From contig JAGFBZ010000564.1 of assembly GCA_018398805.1 (NCBI GenBank), positions 171,803-235,802 of the forward strand: a stretch of 64,000 nt of DNA, read 5' to 3'. The notes beneath the pieces were generated by a model. It ran no database searches, was not told where the DNA came from, and saw only the letters and a program-made list of their open reading frames with translations. Of the stretch, positions 48,366 through 58,837 are shown one piece after another (positions within the stretch are counted from its first letter, which is position 1; each line of letters starts with the position of its first letter). The DNA comes from Hirundichthys speculiger (Eukaryota > Chordata > Actinopteri > Beloniformes > Exocoetidae). The translations under genes and the position numbers were made by a program.

Positions 48366-50645
48366 GTGGTGAGGGCCAACGACTCACTCCCCCAAGTTAT
48401 TCAGCGGGCCTACAAATTAGTGCTTCACGGGGCAGCCAAGGTGTGGGGGTGTTTTTTACCTGCTAAGGTGGGTGGAGTAGATTGTAGTCTGCTAGTGGAC
48501 ACCGGGGCTCAGGTTTCTGTAGTAGCTAAGGAGTTCTGGCTGAGGGCCACTGGTGGTAAATCTTCACTGGAACCTTACACCGGGACTGTATCAGCAGCAA
48601 ATGGGGGACCGATGAGCATCATGGGGAAATGGGCAGCGGCATGTCAGCTCGATTCACTTGCCTTAGTAATTGACTTTCTAGTTGCAGACATTCCATTGCA
48701 TGATGTTCTACTTGGGACCGATTTTCTCCTTAAATTTAGGGCTGTGATACATCTGGGGGAACAGTGTTGTGAGATAATGGGAAAACGATTGCCATTACTT
48801 TTCAGTAATCTCACCAATCCAGTGCGACGGGTAGTGGTACAGGAAGATGTTATTGTACCTCCCTGCTGTGAAGTCATACTGCCAGGAAGTGTGGAGGGGG
48901 TTTACGAAGAACCTGTAGAGGGGTTACTTGAGCCTGCTGCTAGTGTGGCAGAAGATATTCTGATTGCACGGGCCCTCTGTCGAGTGAAAAAGGGTGTACT
49001 GCCCCTAAGGGTTCTTAATGTAACAGAGGGGGAGCTCATGTTGAGAAAGGGAACGACTGTGGGTACTCTGGATGTCAATGTTGATGTATTGATTGGTGAA
49101 GAGCCTGAAACAGAGCGTTTGATTAGGGGTGCACAGTGGACCACAGACTCACTGATGACCCAATTTGGGCTGGAGAACAAGGGGCTAACAAAAACCCAAT
49201 TGCAAGCTGTACGTGAGCTGTTTAATAACAATGTCTCTGTTTTCAGTCGTGATGATGCAGACCTGGGTAGGACACATCTGACCCACCACCAGATAGACAC
49301 CGGGCAAGCAAAGCCCATCAAAATGGCCCCTCGCAGAGTACCTCTTCACTTGCAGCAAGAGGTGACAGAGCACATTAAGCAAATGCAAGAGAAAGGCATC
49401 ATCCAGCCCTCCTGCAGTCCCTGGGCAGCACCTGTTGTACCGGTGAGGAAAAAGGATGGTGGTTTGCGCTTTTGCGTTGACTACAGGAAGTTAAACGAGG
49501 TGGTAACGAGAAAAGATGCCTACCCCCTCCCACGTATTGACGATGCCCTAGACAGTCTGCATAGTGCTCAATGGTTTTCCACTCTCGACCTCGCCAGTGG
49601 GTACTGGCAGGTTGAGGTGGACCCCCAAGACCGTCCTAAAACTGCTTTTACCACCCGGCAAGGGCTTTTTGAGTTCAATGTGTTACCATTTGGGCTGACC
49701 AATAGTCCTAGTACTTTTCAGCGACTAATGGATTTAGTTTTAGCTGACCTCCAATGGACTACATGTTTAGTGTATCTCGATGACATCATCGTCTTTGGGC
49801 GGGACTTTGCAGAACACCTTCAGCGTTTGGACCAGGTCTTGTCGAAACTTAAGATGGCACACCTTAAAGTGAAACCGGTAAAATGTAATTTCTTTTCCAC
49901 TAAAGTTCACTATTTGGGGCATGTCATCTCCGCGGAGGGGGTGATGGCAGACCCTGAGAAAGTGGAAGTCGTACGAGACTGGCCCACCCCCAAAAACCAG
50001 ACAGAGGTGCGTAGCTTCCTGGGGCTGGCGTCATATTACAGACGGTTTGTTAAGGGTTTTGCCGAATCAGCTAGGCCGTTGCACAAGTTAACTGAAAAAG
50101 GCAGGCGGTTTCAGTGGGATGAGGCGTGTCAAGAAGCCTTCGTCAAATTAAAAACCTGTCTAATCTCTGCGCCCGTGCTAGCATATCCTGACCCCCAGAG
50201 AAGTTTCATTTTGGATACCGACGCGAGCGACACTGGTATTGGGGCGGTGCTTTCGCAGGAAGTGGATGGCTTAGAACGAGTGATAGCCTATGCAAGCCGA
50301 GCCCTGACCAAGCAAGAGCGCAAATATGCTACAACAAAAAAAGAACTTTTAAGTGTAGTGGCCTTTACAAAATACTTCAAACATTTCTTGCTTGGTAAAG
50401 AATTCTTACTCCGGACTGATCACAACTCCCTCAGGTGGCTCCATAACTTTCATGGGGTAGAGGGGCAACTGGCAAGGTGGTTAGAGCAGTTGGCAGCATT
50501 CCAATATAAGATTGTTCACAGACCTGGGAAACTTCATACAAATGTTGATGCGTTGTCTCGACTACCAGGTTACAAGGGAGATCTGCCTGGGAGTACCTCC
50601 CAGATATGTGCAGTGAATCAAAAAGGGGGGGGAATTGCCTCCTGA
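48366..50645 (+). CDS. pol: gypsy pol, part 1: protease, reverse transcriptase, RNase H
   Basis: Begins directly after the in-frame gag stop with no ATG, so expression would need readthrough. Aspartic protease active site LVDTGA at residues 43-48 of the frame. Reverse transcriptase blocks: WAAPVVPVRKKDGGLRFCVD, FSTLDLASGYWQV, FEFNVLPFGL and catalytic YLDD at 470-473. RNase H: LDTDASDTGIGAVLSQ (from 616), TTKKELLSVV, and DALSRL near the end. The frame stops at 50643-50645, just past a run of eight G (50625-50632) where the integrase frame takes over. All catalytic motifs are intact. Confidence 0.95.
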   Translation: MVRANDSLPQVIQRAYKLVLHGAAKVWGCFLPAKVGGVDCSLLVDTGAQVSVVAKEFWLRATGGKSSLEPYTGTVSAANGGPMSIMGKWAAACQLDSLALVIDFLVADIPLHDVLLGTDFLLKFRAVIHLGEQCCEIMGKRLPLLFSNLTNPVRRVVVQEDVIVPPCCEVILPGSVEGVYEEPVEGLLEPAASVAEDILIARALCRVKKGVLPLRVLNVTEGELMLRKGTTVGTLDVNVDVLIGEEPETERLIRGAQWTTDSLMTQFGLENKGLTKTQLQAVRELFNNNVSVFSRDDADLGRTHLTHHQIDTGQAKPIKMAPRRVPLHLQQEVTEHIKQMQEKGIIQPSCSPWAAPVVPVRKKDGGLRFCVDYRKLNEVVTRKDAYPLPRIDDALDSLHSAQWFSTLDLASGYWQVEVDPQDRPKTAFTTRQGLFEFNVLPFGLTNSPSTFQRLMDLVLADLQWTTCLVYLDDIIVFGRDFAEHLQRLDQVLSKLKMAHLKVKPVKCNFFSTKVHYLGHVISAEGVMADPEKVEVVRDWPTPKNQTEVRSFLGLASYYRRFVKGFAESARPLHKLTEKGRRFQWDEACQEAFVKLKTCLISAPVLAYPDPQRSFILDTDASDTGIGAVLSQEVDGLERVIAYASRALTKQERKYATTKKELLSVVAFTKYFKHFLLGKEFLLRTDHNSLRWLHNFHGVEGQLARWLEQLAAFQYKIVHRPGKLHTNVDALSRLPGYKGDLPGSTSQICAVNQKGGGIAS

Positions 50646-52510
50646 CCAGGGGGGAACCAACACTAGACTCCCTAGGCAATGATGTCTTGACTGAGGCCCA
50701 GCACGCCGACCCAGAGTTGAAATTGCTGATTAAGCTAAAAGGACAGGACGGGGACCGACGGGTGGCGTTAAATACTTACCCGGGCCTGAAGAAGTTTGGG
50801 TTGGTTTGGGACCAATTGCAGGTACAGGGACAGAGGTTGGTACGGGTGTTGCCAGCAAAACCAAAATTACCTGCTAAAACCCAAATTGTGTTGCCTGTGT
50901 CCTTGGTACCAGTAGTGTTACAGCAGTTACATGATAAAACCACGGGTGCTCATTTGGGAGTTCAGAAAATACAAGAGAAAGTAAAAGACAGATTCTACTG
51001 GCCAGGGTGGTTTCAAGAGGTAAAGAAGTGGTGCCAGGGTTGTGTGGAATGTGGGTCTCATAAACAATCAGGTGCAACCCCAAGGGCACCCATGGTGATC
51101 TCTGCCACCTCAGCCCCCTTTGAGAGGATAGCTGTAGATATTTTGGGTCCCTTGCCTAAAACAGAGCGTTCTAATGTGTACATCATGGTGGTGGGGGATT
51201 ATTTTTCAAAGTGGACAGAGGCTTATCCTATCCCGAACCAGGAGGCAGAGACTTTGGCCAGAGTGTTAATGAACGAGTGGGTCTCTCGCTATGGTACTCC
51301 AAGGAGCTTGCACTCTGACCAAGGTCGCAGTTTCGAATCCAATCTATTCCAACAACTTTGCCATTTGCTGGATATAAGTAAGACCAGAACCACGCCATAC
51401 CATCCACAATCGGATGGCATGATAGAAAGATTCAACCGTACTCTTTTGTCTATGTTGGTCTTTTATGTGGATGAAAATCAACAGAATTGGGATAGTCTTC
51501 TTCCATTTGTGATGATGGCCTACAGGAGTAGTGTGAATGCCACTACAGGTTTTACCCCCCATCAGGTCTTGTTTGGTAGGGAGATGGTTTTACCGATTGA
51601 TGTAATGTTAAACATTGATGTAAATGAAAAGTTCCCTTCTGTTAATGGCTATGTGGAAAAGCTAACTGAAAGCTTATCTACAGTGTTGGATGCCGTAAAG
51701 AAACACCAGGCTAGAGCTTCCGAAAGACAAAAGTTTCATTTTGATTTTAAAGCACAACATCAGTCTTACTCAGTGGGAGAGTTTGTGTGGTTAAGAAATA
51801 AGGCTAGAAAGAAGGGGGTGAGTCCAAAGTTACAGAAAAGATTCAAGGGCCCGTTCAGAGTCATTGAGAGGATATCGGATGTGCTTTATCGAATACAACC
51901 AGAAGGGGGAGCTTCCACGAGTGTTGTGCATTTCAATCTGCTGAAACCCTGTGTGTCTCCTACAGTTCCAGAACCAGTGCCGCAGCTGGGGGTCCAAGTC
52001 CATGAGCAGCCGGCTACAGAGGCATCTCCGCAGCTTCGGCGGAGGGGTGAGAGGCCTCCGTATGGTGCTAGGCGGGTGTTCTGGCGGTCGAGAGGTCCCG
52101 CTGTGGGGAGTTCTGGGACTCCTAGGGCTGCGAGAGAGGTGCCCAGGGTCATCCCATCTGCAGGCGGAGGGTCCTGGAGGCCAGAGGCGTCAACAGGAAG
52201 CTCGTCCAGGGGGACCAGATCGACTTCTGCACCTGTGGCCTCTGATGGTGGGGCGGCCCCGACTGGGCAGCTGCAGGTGGGACAACCAGCTCATCTGCTC
52301 CTGATCGTCCGCTGTCGCCTGAGGCATCTGTGGCGGAAGACTTCTTCCTGCCAGCTGCCTCTGCTGCCCCAGAGACGCCCGAAGTCGCTGGGGAGGAGTC
52401 TGGCCGGTCAGCAGCATTGGCTGCTGGGGGGTCCTGTGTCCCTGCTGCCTCAGCCGGGGGAGAGAGGTCAGTTTGCCTTCCACAGCTGGAGAATCTGGTG
52501 TTCCAAATGA
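50606..52510 (+). CDS. pol: gypsy pol, part 2: integrase
   Basis: Catalyses insertion of the cDNA. Zinc-binding HHCC: His109, His116, Cys146, Cys149. Catalytic triad: Asp178 in VDILGPLP, Asp238 in HSDQGRSF, Glu274 in GMIERFNR, with 35 residues between the last two (DD35E). A GPY/F-type module follows (RFKGPFRVIERISDVLYRI), then HFNLLKPC. No chromodomain follows; the last 180 residues are Pro/Gly/Arg-rich and may be partly non-native frame. Residues 1-10 overlap the end of part 1; the true protein is reached by a frame change at the G-run near 50625-50632. Confidence 0.93.
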   Translation: MCSESKRGGNCLLTRGEPTLDSLGNDVLTEAQHADPELKLLIKLKGQDGDRRVALNTYPGLKKFGLVWDQLQVQGQRLVRVLPAKPKLPAKTQIVLPVSLVPVVLQQLHDKTTGAHLGVQKIQEKVKDRFYWPGWFQEVKKWCQGCVECGSHKQSGATPRAPMVISATSAPFERIAVDILGPLPKTERSNVYIMVVGDYFSKWTEAYPIPNQEAETLARVLMNEWVSRYGTPRSLHSDQGRSFESNLFQQLCHLLDISKTRTTPYHPQSDGMIERFNRTLLSMLVFYVDENQQNWDSLLPFVMMAYRSSVNATTGFTPHQVLFGREMVLPIDVMLNIDVNEKFPSVNGYVEKLTESLSTVLDAVKKHQARASERQKFHFDFKAQHQSYSVGEFVWLRNKARKKGVSPKLQKRFKGPFRVIERISDVLYRIQPEGGASTSVVHFNLLKPCVSPTVPEPVPQLGVQVHEQPATEASPQLRRRGERPPYGARRVFWRSRGPAVGSSGTPRAAREVPRVIPSAGGGSWRPEASTGSSSRGTRSTSAPVASDGGAAPTGQLQVGQPAHLLLIVRCRLRHLWRKTSSCQLPLLPQRRPKSLGRSLAGQQHWLLGGPVSLLPQPGERGQFAFHSWRIWCSK

Positions 52511-52675
52511 GGGGCATCCTCAGCAGGAGCTGGGAACATCACCAGGGGGGTTACAGCTCCCAGGTGGTCCGGCGCCCGTTGACTTGGGCCGGCCGGAGCG
52601 TGTGAGAAGGCGCCCTGCATGGTGCCAAGACTACGTTGTTTCTTTGTGAGGACTCGGGGACGAGTCCATTTTTCT

Positions 52676-52692
52676 GGAGGGGGGGGGGGTAG
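52676..52692 (+). promoter_or_regulatory. polypurine tract
   Basis: GGAGG followed by nine more G and TAG, directly before the 3' LTR; the primer for plus-strand DNA synthesis. Confidence 0.85.
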
Positions 52693-53869
52693 TGTGATGT
52701 GAACTAATGGGCGCGGGTAATGAACACAGCTGCACTCGCTTCCCAATTATCGCACTGCCCCGCTCACCTGTTGTCAATGACTGATCAGCTGGCGTGCCGA
52801 GAAAGAAAAGACTGTGTTTGGGTGCATTCGCGAGAGGCCGAGAGACAGAAGCAGTTGGGCTGCTGGGTCCAATTGTGGGGAAACGGTTTTGTGGCGTTCG
52901 CGGTTGTCAGGACCGCCGGCGCTGAAGACACCGGGGATCACTTAGTGACCCGGAGGAAGGTAGTGGGGGGAAATGTAGATAGCTAGGGCCAAAGACAAGA
53001 CAGTGTAGCCGGACCCAGCGAGTAGTCTCACTGCTCGGCCATGCCATGCCTGGCTGAATGGCCAATTGGATTAACTGATGGCTCGTTCCGGATCCGAGAC
53101 GCACTCCTAGTGGACCACGGCCCGCTCCTGATGAACTAGACTGAATGATTGACGGAGGTCTCGTTCCGCAGCGAGACACCGGGGTCTCGCTGCGCACGGA
53201 CAGGGAAGTCCGCTTTTAAACATTTCCATTCATTGTGTATGTATTTGTGCGTGTCTGTGTGTTTGCGCGTCTGCGCCATCGTCCCCATAGTGTAACCTAG
53301 TCACCCTAAGGAAAAGTCTGTCCTCTCACGCGTGTATCTTTTTATTAGTACTAGATGTTTTGATGTTTATCCTGTGTGTTGATTTTAATGGACTCATAGA
53401 CGCTTGCCGTGATGGATGGCTGTATAGAGTGCTGTGATGAATTGCTGTGATGAATTGCTGTGTGATGAATTTTCCACTGAATTGCTGTAATGAATTGCCG
53501 TGATTGATTTTGCTGTGAAGTATTTATAGCCTCTATTTATTGCATTGTATTTATGTAGCTTATTTATTGCGGGGGCGGGCTTATGGGGTTGCATGCCGTG
53601 TGTAGTAGAGTAGTGTATCACCTGACCTGTGTGGCTTGTATGTGGATTGCCTTTAGTGTGGCGGGGGAGCTCTATGCTGGGAGATGGCCTATGTGGGTGC
53701 AGTCATTTTAATGAATTGTCATTAATAATAAAGATTTGTTATTCTTTGAATCCACTTGTGCAGGGTTGTTTTATGCCGGACCATACCGGTGTATAATTAA
53801 AGGTGGTGGCAGCTTAATTAGCACACTGTCATTTTAGCGCCACTTAGTGGTCGCATACAGTTTATTACA
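52693..53869 (+). repeat. 3' LTR (1177 bp)
   Basis: Same sequence as the 5' LTR apart from the few differences given there (+2 at TGTGTGATGAA, +1 at GTAGCTTATTT). Confidence 0.97.
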
Positions 53870-54004
53870 ATATAGTGGCTGTCCTGCTAAACTGATATGA
53901 GAATGGTTTTAGCTCTAGTTTTATTACAGTTACACCACCTGTGAACAACCTAACTATCTAAAAAACATCCCTAACACACTAAATATGACACATTTCATAC
54001 TCAC

Positions 54005-54045
54005 TGTCAGCTGCTTTTAGTGTCTTGTTCCGTCAACGTGAAGGT
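54005..54045 (-). promoter_or_regulatory. serpin B non-coding exon 1
   Basis: Paralogous to copy A exon 1; donor GTGAGTATG follows at 54004. The TATA segment of copy A is missing here: TCCAGTTAA runs straight into CCGGCGGCAACGCCC. The 5' limit is not determined. Confidence 0.6.
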
Positions 54046-54064
54046 TCCAGTTAACCGGCGGCAA

Positions 54065-54223
54065 CGCCCAGAAAAGATGACGCAGCGAGCTTCCTCGTTG
54101 TTACGACCTAGCGGCCACGCCCAGAAAAGATGACGCAGCGAGCTTCCTCGTTGTTACGACCTGGCGGCCACGCCCAGAAAAGATGACGCTGCGAGCTTCC
54201 TCGTTGTTACGACCTGGAAACAG
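54065..54223. repeat. 53-bp tandem repeat, three copies, in the serpin B promoter
   Basis: Units start at 54065, 54118 and 54171 (CGCCCAGAAAAGATGACGC...). Each includes TGACGC(A/T)GC and TTCCTCGTTGTTACGACCT. Copy A has a single diverged unit. Confidence 0.95.
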
Positions 54224-56030
54224 ACGCTTTCACACTCGTATGGCGCAATTTAGGTCGGCTAAAGGAGCATTGGTCATTACTGCGGTCCACTTCGGTCAGC
54301 GCGACCGCAACGACCGCAGTCCGGTGCACACAAAAACGGAGAACTCTGGGGCGGTTCACACACAGCACAACACATGTTTGAGCTAAAGAGGCTTCCGTCG
54401 TCCACTGGACAGTACATTATCGCCTGTGGATTGGCAAAACAACGTAAAACTAGCAGTCATCGACTTCTAACCGGTTCTTTATAAGCTGTTTCGCTTTCTA
54501 GTGGAGTGCAAATAATAATATTGACAAAAATGGCCAACTCTGAGTCAACATCTCGTCGTTGTGGAATCTCCATGCCATTCAGCTCTTCGCTTCTGGCCGG
54601 TTGTCATGGAAACATGACGCTGTACCAAGACTGGTGTTGACCGATATCAGGGCTGACGTTGACAGGTGACCTGATGTGATGCGTTTGAGTTGGAATGAAA
54701 CTAACAACTGTGTCCGACCGGAACCTCCCCTAGTTTCTATCTAGTCCACTAGTACATAGATATAATACATACAGATTCCCACACTACATGGAGATCCTGA
54801 CGTAGAGGACTATTTAGTGAGTTCAGTTGGTACCTGAACTGTGATAAAGTTAAAAAGATTTCATTTAAGATAATTCATCGCTTCTATCATGTTAAATCTT
54901 TTTTTTACTTAAATTTAGAAAAGAAAGACATTGATATCACATGCACTTTCTGTAACATGCACTAACAATGTTTTGTTTAGCCTCACTTTTTATGACAAGG
55001 AGCTGAAGGATCTTTTTTTTTGCAACCTTATAATTCTAATGGAAAATTTTCATACACAAATGTAATAAAAACTTTTCAATCTTTCCTCACTTTTTATGAA
55101 GAATTTAATTTTTTATATTAAAACTATTTCTATCTCAAGTAACTAGAAAGCTTCAAAAACGTTGGACTTTGTGCTCCAAATTTCAAATATTCCTGTGATT
55201 TTCACTATATTTGCTTCTTTGCAGTTACTTATTTTTTCTTCAGTTTTATTATTAGTAGTATTTTTTTTTTTTTCCTTGGTTTTATTTTATTTTCTAAATA
55301 AATGTACACATATATAACCCCTGGAGCAATTTCTAATGTGTCTTCTCTTCAGAAATATTGTACTACATTATTTGAATTCATTAATTTAAAAAAACTGGTA
55401 ACAGTGGGATAAACTATTTTTTAATCAAATACGATTAAGAGACTCTGTTTTTTTATTTATTTATTTTTTTTAATTTTTTTATTGTACACTGCCAGTTTTA
55501 ATTGAGCGGTATTTTCGTTTTCCAGCTCATAAACCTGTCATGTAGCAACACTTAAAGCAGTTAAATCGCCATCAAACACTTCAGCGTTTCCCGGGACAGA
55601 CGCTTTCCAACTATTTAGAAATGCCATCCAACATAAAACTTTACGTTTTCATTCTGAAAATAATTCCGATTATTCTGATTCAAAGAAGACGACGAGTTAC
55701 GAGGAAAGGACGATTATAGGGAGGTTATATTAAGAGGAGAAATAAGCTGTACTTGATTCATTAATTCAGTCTGAGTACTGTAACTGCCAGACTACACCCC
55801 CTACTGGGGAAACTTCGTAACGACATATTTTGGTTTTCTCATCACAACATGAAACATCAGTGTGTAATTGTATTGTCATATAGCTGCCAGACAAATCATT
55901 CACTTGACGAGAAGCATTTCATCAACTGTATTTATAGCTTAATTAAAGAATAATCATATATCTGTATATTTAAAAGAAAGTGTACAAATATAATAGATAT
56001 CAATGTTCATCATTCTTATTAGAGAAATGC
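54224..56030. other. intergenic, no gene recognised
   Basis: GC-richer start (54230-54400, with CGACCGCAACGACCGC) then AT-rich, T-run-containing DNA. No long frame, domain or clear transposon termini. Confidence 0.45.
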
Positions 56031-56190
56031 CTAGTTATATATGCCTAGTTATATATAACTAGGCATATATATCGTTATATATAACTATATATAATTCCTA
56101 GTTTATATTACTAGTTATATATGCCTAGTTATATATAACTAGTAATATATATAGTTATATATAACTATATATAATTCCTAGTTTATATTT
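56031..56190. repeat. 80-bp AT-rich palindromic unit, two copies
   Basis: Two 80-bp units (56031-56110, 56111-56190) differ at about four positions. Each holds dyads such as CTAGTTATATATAACTAG, so strong cruciform potential. Confidence 0.92.
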
Positions 56191-56599
56191 CAGGTACTGT
56201 GTTAAAAGTAAAAAAGAAAAAAAAAGACTGATTTCAGTTCATGACCAAGCCTATTACTCATACACTCAACATCACATATTTTTACTCTAAAAGTATAGAA
56301 GTGTCAGTTTAAAATATCCCAACATTTTGCTTAGAATAAGTCCTAATGCCTCTGTTTGAAGTTCTGTTACTCCATCTTTTCTATCAATAACTGCCATATT
56401 CCACTTCAAAACTAAGGTACTGTGCTTGAGGTACAGCAATAGAAATGGCTCCCAGATATCATATCAGATCATATACGTATATAGAGACACACAGGCCCAC
56501 GGTTTTGGTAAAATATGTATATAATGCATGTACAGTGTTATAAGTGCATGTACAGTTATTCAAGTGCCTTGGAGGCAAACTGGTACCTAAATTGACCTT

Positions 56600-56905
56600 T
56601 CAGTAAGCACCGCCCCCTTCCTAGTTACTGTTGCTAGGTCGGACAAACTTGCTGCTCCTGCATTAAGGACTGTGATAATTCACTATTTTTCAGATATGTA
56701 TCATTAGTTTTAATATTATACTATAATAACTCCATCGTGGAATATTGCTGCTGGGGACCTGCAGCAGTGACTCGAGGTGTCCAGAATGTTTGGAGGGACA
56801 TTTTTATTCTCTTTCCCAAACCAAAACAAACGCTGGAAAAATGCAGTGTGGGTGAAGTTGTGTCCGTCCACACAAGCAACTGAACGTGGGGAAAGTTACA
56901 AAACA
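56600..56905 (+). mobile_element. THAP-finger transposon fragment, copy 2
   Basis: Closely similar to 37677-38012 (CTTTCAGTAAGCACCGCCCC start). It reads EYCCWGPAAVTRG then PKPKQTLEKC, with TGAAGTTGTG.CCGTCCACA.AAGCAACTGAACGTGGG after it, the order seen in THAP domains (PKPKxxLEKC, WVKLC, RPH, QLNVG) but with frame breaks. No transposase core nearby. Confidence 0.6.
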
Positions 56906-57289
56906 TACCTACATTTACTCCAAGGCAAGTTTACTTTGTTTATTAGATGATTGATTTAACCACCGTTTAGTAAAAGTAATAATATGATTTAGCGGCAGAG
57001 AGGGTGAGAGTTCTCTGTTAGCATTAGCATTAGCTCTGGAATGTAGTTCCAGGTTGTTACTGTACTGATGCAATGTTCTGGGAAAACCATTTCCTCAGAC
57101 CAGTCATTCAGACCAGATCATTCCCCAACAGAAGCCATCTCCTCCACCAGGTCAACAGTGACCCTACAATCATTTTTGTAGGAAGCGCTCAAAGAAACAC
57201 AACAAAAAAAACTTTGAGGCAGGTTGTCCTGATGTTACAGCTGACTGGTGTTTGACTGGATATGAATATGGACCACAACAGGTCTTAGT

Positions 57290-57500
57290 GTGAAGCCCCG
57301 CTGCATGGTGGGGGTTCGCTTCTGCTGGGGCGGGTTGGGTGGGCGCCCCCAACCTGCCCCAGCAGGGGGGGCTTCCGCTGTGGGTTGGGGGGGGGGGGGG
57401 GGGGGGGGTCTTAGTGGCTGGCAGAGGGGGGAGGGTGGTGCCTGGGGGGCTCATGGGTGTTGCTGTCAGGGGGGGGGGGGGGTATCTGGGTGCTCTCGGG
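57290..57500 (+). other. G-rich tract with hairpin
   Basis: A strongly G-biased 200-bp segment with runs of 9-19 G. A 16-bp inverted repeat with one mismatch (57324-57339 and 57348-57363, GCTGGGGCGGGTTGGG) lies within it. No gene. Confidence 0.75.
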
Positions 57501-57689
57501 GTGCACTGTGTGTGTGGGTGTGAATATGCAGAGTGAAGTATATGTAGTATGTAGTGTGGTATATACTATAGTATATATTATAGTATGTACTGTAGTGTGA
57601 ACGTGTGTGTATCGGTATGTATGTAGTTAAATGTCTATGTCTATCTGGATATGAAATTACAACTAAAATTTAGTACTACGCCTCAAAAA

Positions 57690-58125
57690 CCAGATACATT
57701 TTAAGGGTAATCATGGAACATTGGTGAAGGGGTTGGATTAAATAAGTTTTACTTCTTCCTACCCCTTTACAGACATGTTAAACCAGATAAGTGTTTTGCA
57801 TATTGATATGTATGTATGTATATAGATCAGTGTGTATACATTGGGTATAAATTTTGTTTTTTTTTTTTGTTTTTTTTTTTTGGGGGGGGGGGGGGGATAT
57901 GTCCATTTAATATTTAGATTTATTTACAAGAGGTTCTATATGTTTCTAAATTATGGTTATGCACATGTGTCAGTGTTGTATATTGAATTATGCATTATTA
58001 TATATTTTATAAATATATTATATTTATTTTCAGATACGTAGATTCATGATAGTGTTAAAATTGTCTATGCTTTAAAAGATTGTTTTGACAGGTCTGGAAT
58101 GAATCAATAAAATGAAATGAAATCA
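57690..58125 (+). mobile_element. probable 3' end of a LINE
   Basis: GAAGGGGTTGGATTAAATAA, TTTACTTCTTCCTACCCC and a terminal AATAAAATGAAATGAAATC are features of 3' tails of fish non-LTR elements as I remember them. No coding sequence remains. Clade not assigned. Confidence 0.45.
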
Positions 58126-58829
58126 TAGCTAATTAAATAAAATAATCCAAGGTATTTTGTGTAAAATACGGACATACAATGGGTGATATTTATGATGCAC
58201 GGAAAAATAAGATGATGTAGTCCCTGATATAATTATGTAATCTTTTATGTAAATGAAATTTCTCCTTATTTATCAATTTATTTGTTTGTTTAACCTTTAT
58301 CATTATCATTTCGACATTTATCGTATCATCATCAGAAGGTACAAACAGCACAAATAATCTTACAGACATGTCTCAGAGTGCTGAGGTAGCTCCAGAAACA
58401 TAAATTAACATAAATAACTGGTCAATAAACAGAGAGGCTGCAGTCCTCAAAGATAAATAAGAAGAAAGCTTCCCAATATTCTGAATAGTTAATGGATTTT
58501 TGCTCATATTTTTAGTTAATTCTTCCATTGCTTTTTGCATATTTAAACTAATGTATGAAACATTTGGCCGAGAGATTCAAATTATTCAACAGAAACTCGT
58601 CTCTCAGTTCGTCTCTCTTTACATGAACATGTCTCCTCCAACTTTCACATTCATGTCACGTGACACGGTCCCACAAGCGTGACCAGGTCAGAGCCAGAAC
58701 AAAGGATGACAAAAAAAAAAGAGTACATTTTATATCCAGTCTCCTTATTTATTTGTTCAGAACATGAGGAAATAAATAATAATTCACGGCTCGGTGGGGG
58801 CGGGGCCGACAGAGTGATTAACAACATCG
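58126..58829. other. AT-rich intergenic, no gene recognised
   Basis: No motif-bearing frame, RNA gene or transposon end seen. Confidence 0.4.
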
Positions 58830-58837
58830 ATCATATC

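Larger units (their letters stand above)
46259..53873 (+). mobile_element. Ty3/gypsy LTR retrotransposon, complete with 4-bp target duplication
   Basis: LTRs at 46263-47436 and 52693-53869 flank gag and pol. ATAT at 46259-46262 and 53870-53873 is the target duplication; the paralogous site in serpin A (TAATATAGTGGCTG at about 29227) is empty and confirms it. It lies in serpin B intron 1, antisense to the gene. Domain order protease, reverse transcriptase, RNase H, integrase defines Ty3/gypsy. No env-like frame was seen. Near-identical LTRs mean a recent insertion. Confidence 0.97.

Noticed and set aside
51960..52692. Envelope gene or chromodomain downstream of the integrase
   Set aside because: Searched by eye for a signal peptide, transmembrane segment or chromodomain pattern; none was found, only a Pro/Gly/Arg-rich tail.
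52149..53197. Antisense and out-of-frame reading frames at the gypsy 3' end and in both LTRs
   Set aside because: LTR frames occur identically in both LTRs and the others oppose the integrase frame; none has a motif.
54183..54386. 67-codon plus-strand frame upstream of serpin B
   Set aside because: It overlaps the third promoter repeat unit and shows no domain or splice context.
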